Below, one piece after another: positions 38,749 to 47,526 of a stretch of DNA of 64,000 nt (within the stretch, counting starts at the first letter, position 1; each line of letters starts with the position of its first letter). The DNA lies in assembly GCF_019396385.1 (NCBI RefSeq), contig NZ_JAHKRN010000021.1, positions 62,001 through 126,000 of the forward strand, given 5' to 3'. The DNA is from Nonomuraea harbinensis. GTDB lineage: Bacteria > Actinomycetota > Actinomycetes > Streptosporangiales > Streptosporangiaceae. Below the pieces are notes generated by a model. It worked only from the letters and a program-made list of their open reading frames with translations. It did no database searches and was not told the DNA's origin. The translations under genes were made by a program, and so were the position numbers.

Positions 38749-38780
38749 AAGCCCGCCCGGCACTGATGCCGGGCGGGCTT
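38749..38780. terminator. Hairpin terminator after second GlsB gene
   Basis: A perfect 14-bp stem, AAGCCCGCCCGGCA with its complement, and a 4-base loop CTGA, followed by TTCCGC. It lies in the convergent gap before the DUF2637 gene stop at 38801 and probably works for both. Confidence 0.88.
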
Positions 38781-38800
38781 CCGCATGTCAGGCGGCGTTC

Positions 38801-39928
38801 TCAGTCCTCCGGCGGCAGGGGAGTGCTGCGCAGCCGCCCCGACGGCGCCTCCCCGGGGGACGGCCGGTGGCCGTCGTTCTCCTCGACGATGGGGTGAGGG
38901 GCGGTGTCCTCCAGGGCGTCCGCGGCCCGGCCGTCCTGCCCGCGCTCACCGGCGTCGGCGGCCTCCCGGCCGTGCCCCGGGTCCGGCTCGTCGTCCCGCA
39001 CCACGGGCACGGGCTGCGTGTCGGCGCCCTTCTCGGCGCCCGTGGCCGCGCGGGGATGCACCAGGACGTCTCTCGGCTTGACCCGATCACCCCACCGCAC
39101 GGGCCGCTCAGGCTCGGGCTCCGGTTCCGGCTCCGGGGCTTCCTCGGGGGCCGGTTCCGATAAGGACGCGGATCGTTCAGGAGCCGAATCCGGTACGGGC
39201 GAGGCCGCGGACGGTTCGGGGGCCGAATCCGGTGCGGGCGAGGGGGCCGTCTCCTCGTCGGGACGGTGGGCCGGCCAGCGGGTGACCTGCTCCGAGACCG
39301 GCGGCGTCTCCGGGGCGGGAGTGGGGCCGACGACCGGCGTCGTCTCCAGCGCGGCCGGGGCGGCGGCGGCCAGGGGCGGCGGCTCCTCGGACGGCCGCGG
39401 CCCGGCGGCCGGGCGCGGCAGCTCGACCGTCCTGTCCGCCTCGGCGCCCCGATGGAACGGCACGATGTCGTGCTCCCCCGTACCGTCGTGGTCGCGCGCG
39501 GACCCCCGGCCGTCCTGCACGTGCTTGATCAGCAGCATCCAGAGCCACAGCCCCAGGGCGAGCATCACCCACGGCGCGACGGCCACGCCGACGGCCGTCG
39601 GAGAGGCCGGGAACGCGTGGCCGAGCGCCGTGGCCACGTTCACCGCGGCGGCAGCCAGGATGAGCAGGACCAGCACCACCGCGGCCTGGGCGCGCACCAG
39701 GGCGCGGGCGGAGCGCAGCAGCAGCACGCAGATCAGCGTGACCGCGAGCAGCGCGTCGAACCCCGCCGGGTAGAGGTAGGCGAGGTCGGGACGGGCGCCG
39801 CCGTGCACGGCCAGCGCCCGCAGATCGTCGAACGAGAGCACGCACGCGGCGCCCGTCAGCGCGGCGACGGCGAGTCCGGCCAGGGCGATGCCCAGGCGGC
39901 GGAGCGTAGAGGGGGGAGTCACGTCCAT
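38801..39928 (-). CDS. DUF2637 membrane protein with disordered C-terminal tail
   Basis: A 375-residue protein with four transmembrane helices in the first 135 residues, including FDDLRALAVHGG and YPAGFDALLAVTLICVLLL. These match DUF2637, a family found in actinobacteria and on conjugative elements. From about residue 140 the chain is Pro/Glu/Ala-rich with repeated PEPEPEPE and SAPEPS phrases and is probably disordered. ATG 39928 begins the protein. It is upstream and divergent from cysS. Function unknown; it is a usual companion of regulatory and plasmid-type genes, but no such element is visible here. Confidence 0.8.
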   Translation of the reverse strand: MDVTPPSTLRRLGIALAGLAVAALTGAACVLSFDDLRALAVHGGARPDLAYLYPAGFDALLAVTLICVLLLRSARALVRAQAAVVLVLLILAAAAVNVATALGHAFPASPTAVGVAVAPWVMLALGLWLWMLLIKHVQDGRGSARDHDGTGEHDIVPFHRGAEADRTVELPRPAAGPRPSEEPPPLAAAAPAALETTPVVGPTPAPETPPVSEQVTRWPAHRPDEETAPSPAPDSAPEPSAASPVPDSAPERSASLSEPAPEEAPEPEPEPEPERPVRWGDRVKPRDVLVHPRAATGAEKGADTQPVPVVRDDEPDPGHGREAADAGERGQDGRAADALEDTAPHPIVEENDGHRPSPGEAPSGRLRSTPLPPED

Positions 39929-40043
39929 GGCGGTTCGAGCCTACAGAACAATGCACTCCCGGGCCGATCAACGCGACCGTCATCGCACATGGTGGCGCGG
40001 TAATCGCATCCACGACGGTGGCTGAGGCGTTAGCCTTGCTTTT

Positions 40044-41435
40044 GTGAGCCTGCGCCTTTACGACACCGCCACTCGCGACATTCGCGCATTCGTCCCGCTC
40101 GAAGCCGGCCGGGCGTCGATCTACCTGTGTGGCGCCACCGTGCAGGCCCCTCCGCACATCGGCCACATCCGCTCGGGCGTCAACTTCGACGTGCTGCGGC
40201 GCTGGCTCATGCGCTCCGGCTACGACGTGCTGTTCTGCCGCAACGTCACCGACATCGACGACAAGATCATCAGAGTGTCCGCCGAGGAGCGGGTGCCGTG
40301 GTTCGTCGTCGCCGAGCGCAACCAGCGCGCCTTCACCTGGGCCTACGACACGCTCGGCTGCCTGCCGCCGACCGTCGAGCCGCGCGCCACCGGCCACGTG
40401 CCGGAGATGATCGAGCTCATGCGGCGGCTCATCGACCGCGGCCACGCCTACGCCTCCGGCGGCGACGTCTACTTCGACGTGCGCTCCTGGGAGGACGAAT
40501 ACGGCAAGCTCTCCAACCAGAAGCTGGACAACATGCGCGCGGCCGGCGACACCGACGACGAGTCGTGCAAGCGCGACCCGCGCGACTTCGCCCTGTGGAA
40601 GGGCGAGAAGCCCGGCGAGCCCACCTGGCCGACCCCGTGGGGCCCCGGCCGTCCCGGCTGGCACCTCGAGTGCTCGGCGATGGCCACCAAATACCTGGGC
40701 CCGACGTTCGACATCCACGGCGGCGGCCTCGACCTGATCTTCCCGCACCACGAGAACGAGATCGCCCAGTCCCAGGCGGCGGGCGACGGCTTCGCCCGCT
40801 ACTGGATGCACAACGGCCTGGTCAAGATCGGCGCCGAGAAGATGGCCAAGTCGCGGGGCAACTCGCTGCTGGTCCCGGACATGGTGCAGAAGGTCCGCCC
40901 GGTCGAGCTGCGCTACTACCTCGCCGCGCCCCACTACCGCTCCTCCATCGACTACTCCGAGGAGGCGCTGCGGGAGGCCGCGACCGCCTACCAGCGGATC
41001 GAGGGGTTCGTGACCCGCGCCGCCGAGGTTATCCACGACGTCGACGCCGACGCGCCGCTCCCGCAGGCGTTCGCCGACGCGCTCGACGACGACCTCGGCA
41101 CGCCTCAGGCGCTCGCGGTCGTGCACGAGGTGGTCCGCGAGGGCAACGTCGCGCTGTCCAAGGGCGACAAGGAGGCGGTGGCCCGGCTGCTCGCCGAGAC
41201 CCAGAACATGCTCGACGTGCTGGGCCTCGACCCGCGCTCGCCGCAGTGGCGCACGGCCGGCTCCGACCTCAAGCCGGTGGTCGACGCGCTGGTCGTGGTC
41301 GCTCTGGAGCAGCGCAAGGCGGCCAGGGCCCGTAAGGACTACGCCGCCGCCGACGCGATCAGAGACCAGCTCGCCGAGGCGGGCGTCACCGTCGAGGACA
41401 CCCCGCACGGCGCCCGCTGGGAGCTGCGCGGCTAA
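40044..41435 (+). CDS. cysS: Cysteinyl-tRNA synthetase
   Basis: A 463-residue class I aminoacyl-tRNA synthetase. Zinc ligand C29 is followed by the HIGH motif as PHIGH at 37-41, and the KMSKS motif appears as KMAKS at 266-270. The GLDLIFPHHENEIAQ segment also binds zinc. The related mycothiol ligase MshC is excluded by length and by the complete C-terminal anticodon-binding part (DYAAADAIRDQLAEAGV). GTG 40044 is the start. Its stop overlaps the convergent DUF6157 stop by two or three bases. In many actinobacteria ispF-cysS-rlmB are adjacent, as here apart from inserted genes. Confidence 0.96.
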   Translation: MSLRLYDTATRDIRAFVPLEAGRASIYLCGATVQAPPHIGHIRSGVNFDVLRRWLMRSGYDVLFCRNVTDIDDKIIRVSAEERVPWFVVAERNQRAFTWAYDTLGCLPPTVEPRATGHVPEMIELMRRLIDRGHAYASGGDVYFDVRSWEDEYGKLSNQKLDNMRAAGDTDDESCKRDPRDFALWKGEKPGEPTWPTPWGPGRPGWHLECSAMATKYLGPTFDIHGGGLDLIFPHHENEIAQSQAAGDGFARYWMHNGLVKIGAEKMAKSRGNSLLVPDMVQKVRPVELRYYLAAPHYRSSIDYSEEALREAATAYQRIEGFVTRAAEVIHDVDADAPLPQAFADALDDDLGTPQALAVVHEVVREGNVALSKGDKEAVARLLAETQNMLDVLGLDPRSPQWRTAGSDLKPVVDALVVVALEQRKAARARKDYAAADAIRDQLAEAGVTVEDTPHGARWELRG

Positions 41436-41854
41436 CGGCGGCGGGTGCGCATCGCCTTCAGCACGCGGACACCCGCCACCTCGCCGGCGACGATGCGCTG
41501 ATACTCGTCCGACTCCATCGGACACAGCGTGATGCGGCCCGCCCCGTCGAAGAGCAGGCCCCAGCCGTGCTTCTTCGGCAGGGGCGAGGCCCGCAGGCAG
41601 GCCTGCGACCTGCTGAAGAACCGGTCGCGCAGCTCGTCCCGCACGTCCTGCGGCGGCTCCGGGTCGTCCTGGCGCCGCAGCCAGCTCTCGAACAGCACGT
41701 CCTCCTGGGTGAGGGCGCCCGGATCGGCCGCGAGCAACTCGTACTGAACGCTCGCGACCGTCGGCTTGCCACCCCTCGGCAGCGGAACCTCGGCCCGGAT
41801 GACCTCGGTGTCCTCGGCGACCGCGATGAGCGTGTCGTAGTAATTCAGGTCCAC
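41432..41854 (-). CDS. DUF6157-like protein
   Basis: A protein of 140 residues starting at GTG 41854 (VDLNYYDTLIAVAEDTEVI). It has the phrase VASVQYELLAADPGALTQEDVLF followed by a conserved arginine-rich middle, which matches the DUF6157 family as I recall it. A GWGLLFDGAGRITLCPMESDEY segment near the C-terminus is also conserved. The role is unknown. It ends within the stop of the convergent cysS gene. The divergent rlmB gene starts 55 bp away. Confidence 0.75.
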   Translation of the reverse strand: MDLNYYDTLIAVAEDTEVIRAEVPLPRGGKPTVASVQYELLAADPGALTQEDVLFESWLRRQDDPEPPQDVRDELRDRFFSRSQACLRASPLPKKHGWGLLFDGAGRITLCPMESDEYQRIVAGEVAGVRVLKAMRTRRR

Positions 41855-41908
41855 GTCCGCCAACCTAGGCGGGCCAAGGGACTTGGCGGCGCAAGTACCC
41901 TTGATTCC

Positions 41909-42868
41909 ATGGCAGCAGGGGGTAAGCCGGGCAGGCCCGCGAAGAAGAAGAGCCCGACCAAGGGCGCCGGCGGTCAGCGTCGCCGCGGCCTCGAAGGCAG
42001 GGGCGCGACCCCGCCCGCCGAGATGCGCCACTGGTACAAGGACAAGGCCAGGGCCGAGCGCGTCGCCCGCGAGGAGCAGGGAGGCGGCACCCGCCGCGCC
42101 CCCGCGCGCACCAGGCGCTCCGACGACGCCCCCGAATACATCGGCGGCCGCAACCCCGTCCTGGAGGCCCTCCAGGCCGGCGTCCCGGCCAGCGCCCTCT
42201 ACGTCGCCCACCGCGTCGACAACGACGACCGCGTACGAGACAGCGTCAAAATCGCCGCCGACCGCGGGATCGCCCTCATGGAGGTCACCCGCGACAAGCT
42301 CGACAGGCTGACCGAGGGCGCCGTCCACCAGGGCGTGGCCCTCCAGATCCCGGCCTACGACTACGCCCACCCGGCGGAGCTGGTCGAGCTGGCCCGCGAC
42401 GCGGCCGAGACCCCGCTCATCGTCGCCCTCGACGGCGTCACCGACCCCCGCAACCTGGGCGCCATCGCCCGCTCCGCCACCGCCTTCGGCGCCCACGGCC
42501 TGCTCGTCCCGTCCCGCCGCTCAGCCGGCGTGACGGGCGGCGCCTGGAAGACCTCCGCCGGCACCCTGGCCACCCTGCGCGTCGCCCGCGCCGCCAACCT
42601 CACCGCCGCCCTCCGCGAATACCGCGACGAAGGCCTCTTCGTCATCGGTCTCGACGGCGCGGGCGACGCGGAGATCGGCGACGTCGACCTCCTGGCGGAG
42701 CCCCTGGTCGTGGTGGTCGGCTCCGAGGGGAAAGGGCTGTCACGGCTGGTCCGCGAGCAGTGCGACGTGGTCGCCCGCATCCCGATGCGCGCGGCGGCGG
42801 AGTCGCTCAACGCGGGGGTGGCGGCAGGGGTGACCTTGTACGAAGTGGCTCGTCATCGACGGCGGTGA
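41909..42868 (+). CDS. rlmB: 23S rRNA 2'-O-methyltransferase RlmB-like (SpoU family)
   Basis: A 319-residue SPOUT methyltransferase. A basic, disordered N-terminus of about 70 residues precedes the substrate-binding domain (YIGGRNPVLEALQAG) and the knotted catalytic domain. Its motifs are ALDGVTDPRNLGAIARSA, VVVGSEGKGLS and IPMRAAAESLNAGVAAGV, near residues 175, 272 and 295. The expected target is the conserved G2251 of 23S rRNA. It follows cysS as in many actinobacteria. tRNA-Thr is just downstream. Confidence 0.94.
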   Translation: MAAGGKPGRPAKKKSPTKGAGGQRRRGLEGRGATPPAEMRHWYKDKARAERVAREEQGGGTRRAPARTRRSDDAPEYIGGRNPVLEALQAGVPASALYVAHRVDNDDRVRDSVKIAADRGIALMEVTRDKLDRLTEGAVHQGVALQIPAYDYAHPAELVELARDAAETPLIVALDGVTDPRNLGAIARSATAFGAHGLLVPSRRSAGVTGGAWKTSAGTLATLRVARAANLTAALREYRDEGLFVIGLDGAGDAEIGDVDLLAEPLVVVVGSEGKGLSRLVREQCDVVARIPMRAAAESLNAGVAAGVTLYEVARHRRR

Positions 42869-42889
42869 CCGTCTACACTGATAGGCCGT

Positions 42890-42962
42890 GCCGACGTAGC
42901 TCAATCGGCAGAGCATCTGTCTTGTAAACAGAAGGTTTGGGGTTCGATTCCCCACGTCGGCT
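42890..42962 (+). tRNA. tRNA-Thr(TGT)
   Basis: A complete cloverleaf. Acceptor stem GCCGACG/CGTCGGC, D arm GCTC/GAGC, anticodon loop CTTGTAA with anticodon TGT (reads ACA), and T arm TGGGG/CCCCA around TTCGATT. The discriminator base is T; no CCA is encoded. Variable loop of five bases. A hairpin terminator follows. Confidence 0.97.
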
Positions 42963-42972
42963 CTTCACGATG

Positions 42973-43009
42973 AAGCCCCTGAACTGGTGTTTCCGGTTCA
43001 GGGGCTTTG
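42973..43009 (+). terminator. Terminator after tRNA-Thr
   Basis: A 12-bp stem, AAGCCCCTGAAC with GTTCAGGGGCTT, separated by an 11-base loop and followed by TTGTGTTTG. It lies 10 bases after the tRNA and is a good intrinsic terminator for it. Confidence 0.88.
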
Positions 43010-43052
43010 TGTTTGTCAGGACAATTCGTCGATCTTGCGAACAGGTGACTCC

Positions 43053-43250
43053 GTGACTCTGGAAGAGCATCCCGGCACGTGGACCTACGATCCCGAGGCG
43101 AAGGCCGCATACATCTACCTGCGGGGACCGATCGCGCCCGGTGACGTGGCGCGGACGGTCATGGTGGACAGTCCCATGGTGAACTTCGACCTGGACGAGA
43201 GCGGCCGGGTGATTGGTATCGAGATCCTGGCCGCGTGGCCAGGAGAATAG
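43053..43250 (+). CDS. DUF2283 small protein
   Basis: A 65-residue protein with the DUF2283 pattern: a first strand, WTYDPEAKAAYIYLRG, and a closing strand, VNFDLDESGRVIGIEILAA. Proteins of this family are small beta-rich molecules of unknown function found in many bacteria, often near mobile or toxin genes. The GTG at 43053 has AGGTG nearby. It lies between the tRNA terminator and the lipoprotein gene; no partner is clear. No signal peptide. Confidence 0.82.
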   Translation: MTLEEHPGTWTYDPEAKAAYIYLRGPIAPGDVARTVMVDSPMVNFDLDESGRVIGIEILAAWPGE

Positions 43251-43371
43251 GAAGAGGGTCCTACCGGGCAGCGCAAATCCGACCCTATGATCGCGAACTG
43301 TCACCGGAGTATTAGGGTGGTCCCCGACCTAACGGGGGTTGCAGAGGACCACGGAAACGACGGGAGTCGCA

Positions 43372-44448
43372 GTGCAGCGCGTCAGCCGACGGGTCAGCAC
43401 CATCGCCGGGGCGGGCGTTCTCGCTTTGCTCCTGACCGGCTGCGGAGGCTCCGATACCAGCAAGAACGTCAGCGGTGACAAGCCGGAGGCGGACCAGGCC
43501 GCGTCCACGGCTACGCCGCTGACACTCGACACCGCACCGCGGCGTGCGCACTACACCGACCGCGGCAAGAAGGCGCACGAGCTGACGCTCCACCCGACCC
43601 TGCTCGAGCTCGGCTCGGCCGAAGACCTCAAGGACGTGCGGCTCGACGACGACGTACGTGGGATGGTGCCGCACTACCTCACCGTGTCGATCACCAACAC
43701 CGGATCCGGTGAGGTCAAGAGCGCTCAGGTGGTCAACAACTTTTGTCTGGCGCTCGCGGACGGCACCGCCGGCGAGCGCGTCTCGTTCTTCAGCAGCAAC
43801 CCCCTGGCCTCGCCCGGCAGCGGCCCGCTGGAGACGTGCAACGGCACGAAGGCTCCGAGTGCCTTGGCGGCAGGCCAGGCGGCGACCGAGTGCCGGGTCG
43901 TGATGCTTCCCAAGGACACCCAGCCCGCCACCGTCTCCTACAGCGACGAGTCCGGCATCCAGATGTGGAAGGTCGAGGGCGGCGACACCGGCAGCAGCGT
44001 GCTGCCCTCGGGCAAGTCGGCCGAGGTGACGTGGAAGGACGCGCGGGACAAGGAGGTGCCGCTGACCGTCACGCCGAAGAGCGTGCGCAAGGCCGGCCCC
44101 GACGCGCTCGCCGATTACAACCTGAACGCCAGGCAGAAGGCCGCCACGGCGTACTTCGTCACGCTCCAGTACCGCAACAACGGCACCTCCAAGCTGTACC
44201 CGGGCATGGACAGGGCGGTCTTCCTGCGCACCGCGAGCGGCCAGGCCCTGCGCCCGCTCACCCTCATCGCGATCGGCAGCAACGGCCCCAAGGGCTGCGA
44301 ATCATCCGTGCCCTACGGCATGGTTCAGCCCGGCAAGAGTGTCCGGCAGTGCGGCGTCTACCTCGTCAGCAAGGGTGACAAGCCCGTCGCCGTCACCTTC
44401 TCCTCCACCGCCGACGGAGCCGAGCCCGTGACCTGGAAGGCCTCCTGA
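43372..44448 (+). CDS. Secreted lipoprotein with two beta-rich domains
   Basis: A 358-residue lipoprotein. GTG 43372 has GGGAG six bases upstream. The lipobox LLTGC fixes the acylated cysteine near residue 24. After a disordered Ser/Thr/Ala stretch come two similar-looking domains (about 65-200 and 220-355), each built of phrases such as VPHYLTVSITNTGSGEVKS and TAYFVTLQYRNNGTSKLYPG. Cysteines C137, C159 and others may form disulfides. The fold resembles the outer domains of the three genes at 1827-4631 in general style only. Function is not recognised; cell-envelope protein. Confidence 0.8.
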   Translation: MQRVSRRVSTIAGAGVLALLLTGCGGSDTSKNVSGDKPEADQAASTATPLTLDTAPRRAHYTDRGKKAHELTLHPTLLELGSAEDLKDVRLDDDVRGMVPHYLTVSITNTGSGEVKSAQVVNNFCLALADGTAGERVSFFSSNPLASPGSGPLETCNGTKAPSALAAGQAATECRVVMLPKDTQPATVSYSDESGIQMWKVEGGDTGSSVLPSGKSAEVTWKDARDKEVPLTVTPKSVRKAGPDALADYNLNARQKAATAYFVTLQYRNNGTSKLYPGMDRAVFLRTASGQALRPLTLIAIGSNGPKGCESSVPYGMVQPGKSVRQCGVYLVSKGDKPVAVTFSSTADGAEPVTWKAS

Positions 44449-44555
44449 CGTCGACGATCCGTGCTTCGTTCCTCAGCCGTAGGTCAACGCCTCTTTGAGT
44501 CAAGATCCCTGCTACTCCCAAGGTGACGGCCCACTTGTTAGGCGATCATGGGACT

Positions 44556-44812
44556 GTGAGAGTACGACTAGGAGAGTTCCGTTGGGTAGATCTTGAGGCG
44601 GGGCGGAGGCCCCGTCGGCCCTCACAGAGCAACTCCGTCATCGCCCCTTTCTCATCGGTCGGCACTGGCTCTTCGTTGCCGAACTTCATCCCGACAAGGT
44701 GACCGAGTGGCTGAGCGATCGCACTGCCGCACTGGAGGCCCCTACATGGGGTGAGCTGGCAGAGAAGATCGCCCGGATCGGAGAGTGGGAGTACAAGAAT
44801 TACACCGGCTGA
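44556..44812 (+). pseudogene. Possible frameshifted small gene
   Basis: In the 448-bp gap after the lipoprotein gene, a GTG at 44556 opens a frame encoding VRVRLGEFRWVDLEAGRRP, which loses coherence at about 44615. A second frame, without its own start codon, then encodes HRPFLIGRHWLFVAELHP and continues to EWEYKNYTG at the stop 44810-44812. The two halves look like one protein of about 85 residues joined by a frameshift. I recognise no family. Codon use resembles the neighbours. It could equally be two spurious frames. Confidence 0.35.
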
Positions 44813-44896
44813 GGACTGGCGTTCCAGCTCAGTCTTGGGAGCCACAGGGTCGCGTGTGCTGCTCCCGGCCCACGCGCCCTCGGAGTGGTGGGCGAC

Positions 44897-45718
44897 TCAG
44901 GTGTTCAGTGACGCGGTGATCGCCATCGTGGTATAGGCCATGGTGAAGCTGCCACCGATCGCGTCGATGGCGGCCCCGACGCCCTCCAGCACCTCGGCCA
45001 GCTTGTCTGGCGGGAGTCGGGTGAGCGCGCCGGTGGTGGGCAGCAGGTCGAGCCAATCGTCGCGGCTGTAGTACTGCTCCCAGTCGAATCGCCACTGCTC
45101 CGGCTCGCCGAACCAGGCCGTCTTGCGGATGCCGTCGGCGAACATGGCGAACATCGCCTGGTAGATGTCCTGGGCCGGCCTCGGCGATCCGGCGCTGAGC
45201 GGCGAGTCGGGCGCCACCTTCTGGAAGACGGTGGCGAACGCCTCCGCGACGAAGGGCGGCGGGTCGTACGCGTGCGCGAACACCGCCAGCAGGCCGCCGG
45301 GACGCAGCACCTGCGCCGCCTTGGCCGGGCCCGCGACGGGGTCCACCCAGTGCCAGGACTGCCCGGCGACCACCGCGTCGAAGGTGCGACCGGCGGCGTC
45401 CCAGTCCTCGAACGTCGCCGTCTCGACCTCGACCCCGGTGCGGCGGGCGAACTCGGCCATCCGGACGTCCGGCTCGACACCCAGCACCTTGCACCCGGCC
45501 GCCAGGAACTGGCGGGCTTCTATGCCGGTGCCGCAGCCGACGTCGACGATGTCGGGGCCGGGGCTGGCGGTGATGATTCGCTGCACCAGGGCGTCGGGAT
45601 AGTCGGGCCGGGCCCGGTCGTAGCGTTCGGTGTCGACCCCGAACGACTCCGCCATCTGCCTGGCCTTATGGGGCTCGTTCCGCGGAGGCTCCGGTTGCTC
45701 CTGCGCTAGAGTGGGCAT
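44897..45718 (-). CDS. SAM-dependent methyltransferase (class I, Methyltransf_11-like)
   Basis: A 273-residue class I methyltransferase beginning at ATG 45718 (MPTLAQEQPEPPR). Motif I is DIVDVGCGTGIEARQFL at about residue 56, the second strand ends VLGVEPDVRMAE, and the later phrases AVVAGQSWHWVDP and LRPGGLLAVF are typical of ubiquinone/menaquinone-type methyltransferases acting on small molecules. Substrate unknown. It is divergent from a TetR gene, and two palindromes in the shared promoter suggest repression by that regulator. Confidence 0.88.
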   Translation of the reverse strand: MPTLAQEQPEPPRNEPHKARQMAESFGVDTERYDRARPDYPDALVQRIITASPGPDIVDVGCGTGIEARQFLAAGCKVLGVEPDVRMAEFARRTGVEVETATFEDWDAAGRTFDAVVAGQSWHWVDPVAGPAKAAQVLRPGGLLAVFAHAYDPPPFVAEAFATVFQKVAPDSPLSAGSPRPAQDIYQAMFAMFADGIRKTAWFGEPEQWRFDWEQYYSRDDWLDLLPTTGALTRLPPDKLAEVLEGVGAAIDAIGGSFTMAYTTMAITASLNT

Positions 45719-45747
45719 GTGCCCACAATAGTGGGCGCACGCCCACT
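45711..45747. promoter_or_regulatory. Two TetR-type palindromic operators
   Basis: GTGGGC-ATGT-GCCCAC at 45711-45726 and AGTGGGCG-CA-CGCCCACT at 45730-45747 are both inverted repeats with the same GTGGGC/GCCCAC arms. The first covers the methyltransferase start codon. The pair lies between that gene and the TetR gene, as expected for a repressor controlling both. Confidence 0.75.
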
Positions 45748-45815
45748 CATCAACCCGCGCACGGTTCGCGGTGAGCGAAGGGCGGGCGGAGGCGGGTAAG
45801 AAGGAGGAACGGGCG

Positions 45816-46418
45816 ATGCCGACTGGAGTGGCCCTCCGGGATGTGCGGCAGCAGTTGTTCGACGCCGCCGAACGCGTCCTGCTCCGGGACGGGGCGAACG
45901 ACCTGACCAGCCGGGCGGTCACGGCGGAGGCGGGCGTCGCCAAGGGCGTCCTGCACCGGCACTTCGAGGACTTCGACGCCTTCCTCGCCGAACTCGTGCG
46001 GGACCGCATCGCCCGGCTCGAGAGCCAGGCCGACGCCCTTCGCGGCTCCGCCGGGACCGGCGACGTCGCCGGCAACCTGACCGGGGCGCTTGTCGACCTG
46101 TTCGACTCGGTCGCCGTGGCGATCGTCGCTCTCGTCATCTTCCGGGACGAGTTGCGTGCCCGGCTGCGTCAGGCCCGTTCGGCTCCCGGTGTTCCGGTCT
46201 TGACGGATGCTGCAGCCATGATCGCCGCCTACCTGAACGAGGAGTGCGAACTGGGCCGCATCGCGGCGGACGCCGATGTGGAGGCGCTGGCGCTTTCCCT
46301 GATCGGGGCCGGGCACATGTTGTTCGCCGGCCGGGAGGGGGTCCCGCCGGAGCATGAGGAAGTCGGCAAGGTCGTGAACGCCGTCATCGCCGATGTCGTG
46401 CAAAGACGACTGCTATGA
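45816..46418 (+). CDS. TetR-family regulator
   Basis: A 200-residue repressor. ATG 45816 has GGAGG eight bases upstream; a GTG at 45771 is less likely. The HTH is at about residues 25-60 (SRAVTAEAGVAKGVLHRHFEDFDAFLAELV). The C-terminal ligand domain is helical and not assigned to a subfamily. It is divergent from the methyltransferase gene with two matching palindromes between them. The membrane protein gene at 46460-47431 is convergent and probably unrelated. Confidence 0.9.
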   Translation: MPTGVALRDVRQQLFDAAERVLLRDGANDLTSRAVTAEAGVAKGVLHRHFEDFDAFLAELVRDRIARLESQADALRGSAGTGDVAGNLTGALVDLFDSVAVAIVALVIFRDELRARLRQARSAPGVPVLTDAAAMIAAYLNEECELGRIAADADVEALALSLIGAGHMLFAGREGVPPEHEEVGKVVNAVIADVVQRRLL

Positions 46419-46459
46419 GCTGATGTCCTGCGAAGACGGACTTCACGTTGGCTCCGGTG

Positions 46460-47431
46460 TTAAATCCTCCGATCAGGGCCTGGCCGCGTTGCCAGGACCG
46501 TGGCGGTGGCCACGGCGGTGAGCGCTGCCAGGAGGGCGGCGGCGGTCAGGGTCAGGGCGTCGGGGTGGATCAAGGGCTGGGCGCGTAGGGCCTGCCAGGT
46601 GACCAGGGCGATCAGTCCGGTGTAGCTCGCGGCGAACACGGCGATCAGGCGGGCGCGGGTCCGGTCGTCGCGTAAGCGGGGGTAGCGAGCCGCCAGTGCC
46701 GCCAGGAGCAGAGCGGCGATCAGCATGACCTGCAGGCCGTGCATGCCGACGAAATGAGGGACCCGCAGGTCGCCGCCGGTGGTGCTCCACTGCGTCAGGG
46801 GAAGGCCGGGGCCGCCGTCGGGGACGCCCACGCTGTGACCGCTGCTCAGGGATACCTGCTGGCCGCTGGTGGTCAGGGCGGTCTCCGCCTTCCCCTGGAT
46901 GGGGATGAGGAAGCCCAGGGCCATGCCGGCGACGGCCAGGGCCAGGCCTGTGTGGATCGCCCGGCTCATCGCGCGGTCGGCGTGGACGCGCTGGAAGGCC
47001 AGGATGATCGCGAGCGCGAGGTTGGCCAGCATGATGAGGAGCACGGCATTGCCGAAGACGACCAGCATGATCTTCTCGGCCGGTGCGGTGGACTTGTGGA
47101 AGTGGCTGAAGGTGCCGCGGGCGGCCTGGACGGCGACGATGACGGTGTCGACGAACCCGGTGACGGCGAAGACGGTGGCCAGGCCGGAGGTCCACTTCCT
47201 GCCCCGGTGAGGCAGGGACAGCATCCAGGCCAGGGTGGTTCCGTAGACGGCCATCGACACGGCGAACTTGAACGGCTTGAGCCAGACGGGGGCGCCGAGA
47301 AGCACCCGGTCGTCGAGCACGAGCCCGATCGTCGAGACGACCAGCAGAAGCAGCATCGAGGCGACCATCAGCATCAGCGGTCGATGCCACTGCATCACCC
47401 GGCGAAGCGGCGTACCAAGGACCGTGGACAT
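46460..47431 (-). CDS. Multi-pass membrane protein (about eight helices)
   Basis: A 323-residue hydrophobic protein with about eight helices, including LMLMVASMLLLLVVSTIGLVL, WLKPFKFAVSMAVYGTTLAWML, HFVGMHGLQVMLIAALLLAAL and the C-terminal LTAAALLAALTAVATATVLA. The conserved HFVGMHGLQ near residue 235 may bind a ligand or a metal. I know the type as an uncharacterised actinobacterial membrane protein, with no name. ATG 47431 has a perfect AGGAGG. It lies in a minus-strand pair with the DUF6463-like gene upstream, 95 bp away. Confidence 0.82.
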   Translation of the reverse strand: MSTVLGTPLRRVMQWHRPLMLMVASMLLLLVVSTIGLVLDDRVLLGAPVWLKPFKFAVSMAVYGTTLAWMLSLPHRGRKWTSGLATVFAVTGFVDTVIVAVQAARGTFSHFHKSTAPAEKIMLVVFGNAVLLIMLANLALAIILAFQRVHADRAMSRAIHTGLALAVAGMALGFLIPIQGKAETALTTSGQQVSLSSGHSVGVPDGGPGLPLTQWSTTGGDLRVPHFVGMHGLQVMLIAALLLAALAARYPRLRDDRTRARLIAVFAASYTGLIALVTWQALRAQPLIHPDALTLTAAALLAALTAVATATVLATRPGPDRRI

Positions 47432-47526
47432 GGAACCTCCTGGGGGGCGACGGATTCATGGCCAGAGTCCCGGTCGCCGGTCGCGGCCGCATTGCCGCGC
47501 ACCCCCGTCTTGCGGTAGGGCCGGCC

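Noticed and set aside
40044..41435. MshC (mycothiol ligase) instead of cysteinyl-tRNA synthetase
   Set aside because: The full C-terminal anticodon-binding region is present and the gene order with rlmB is that of cysS.
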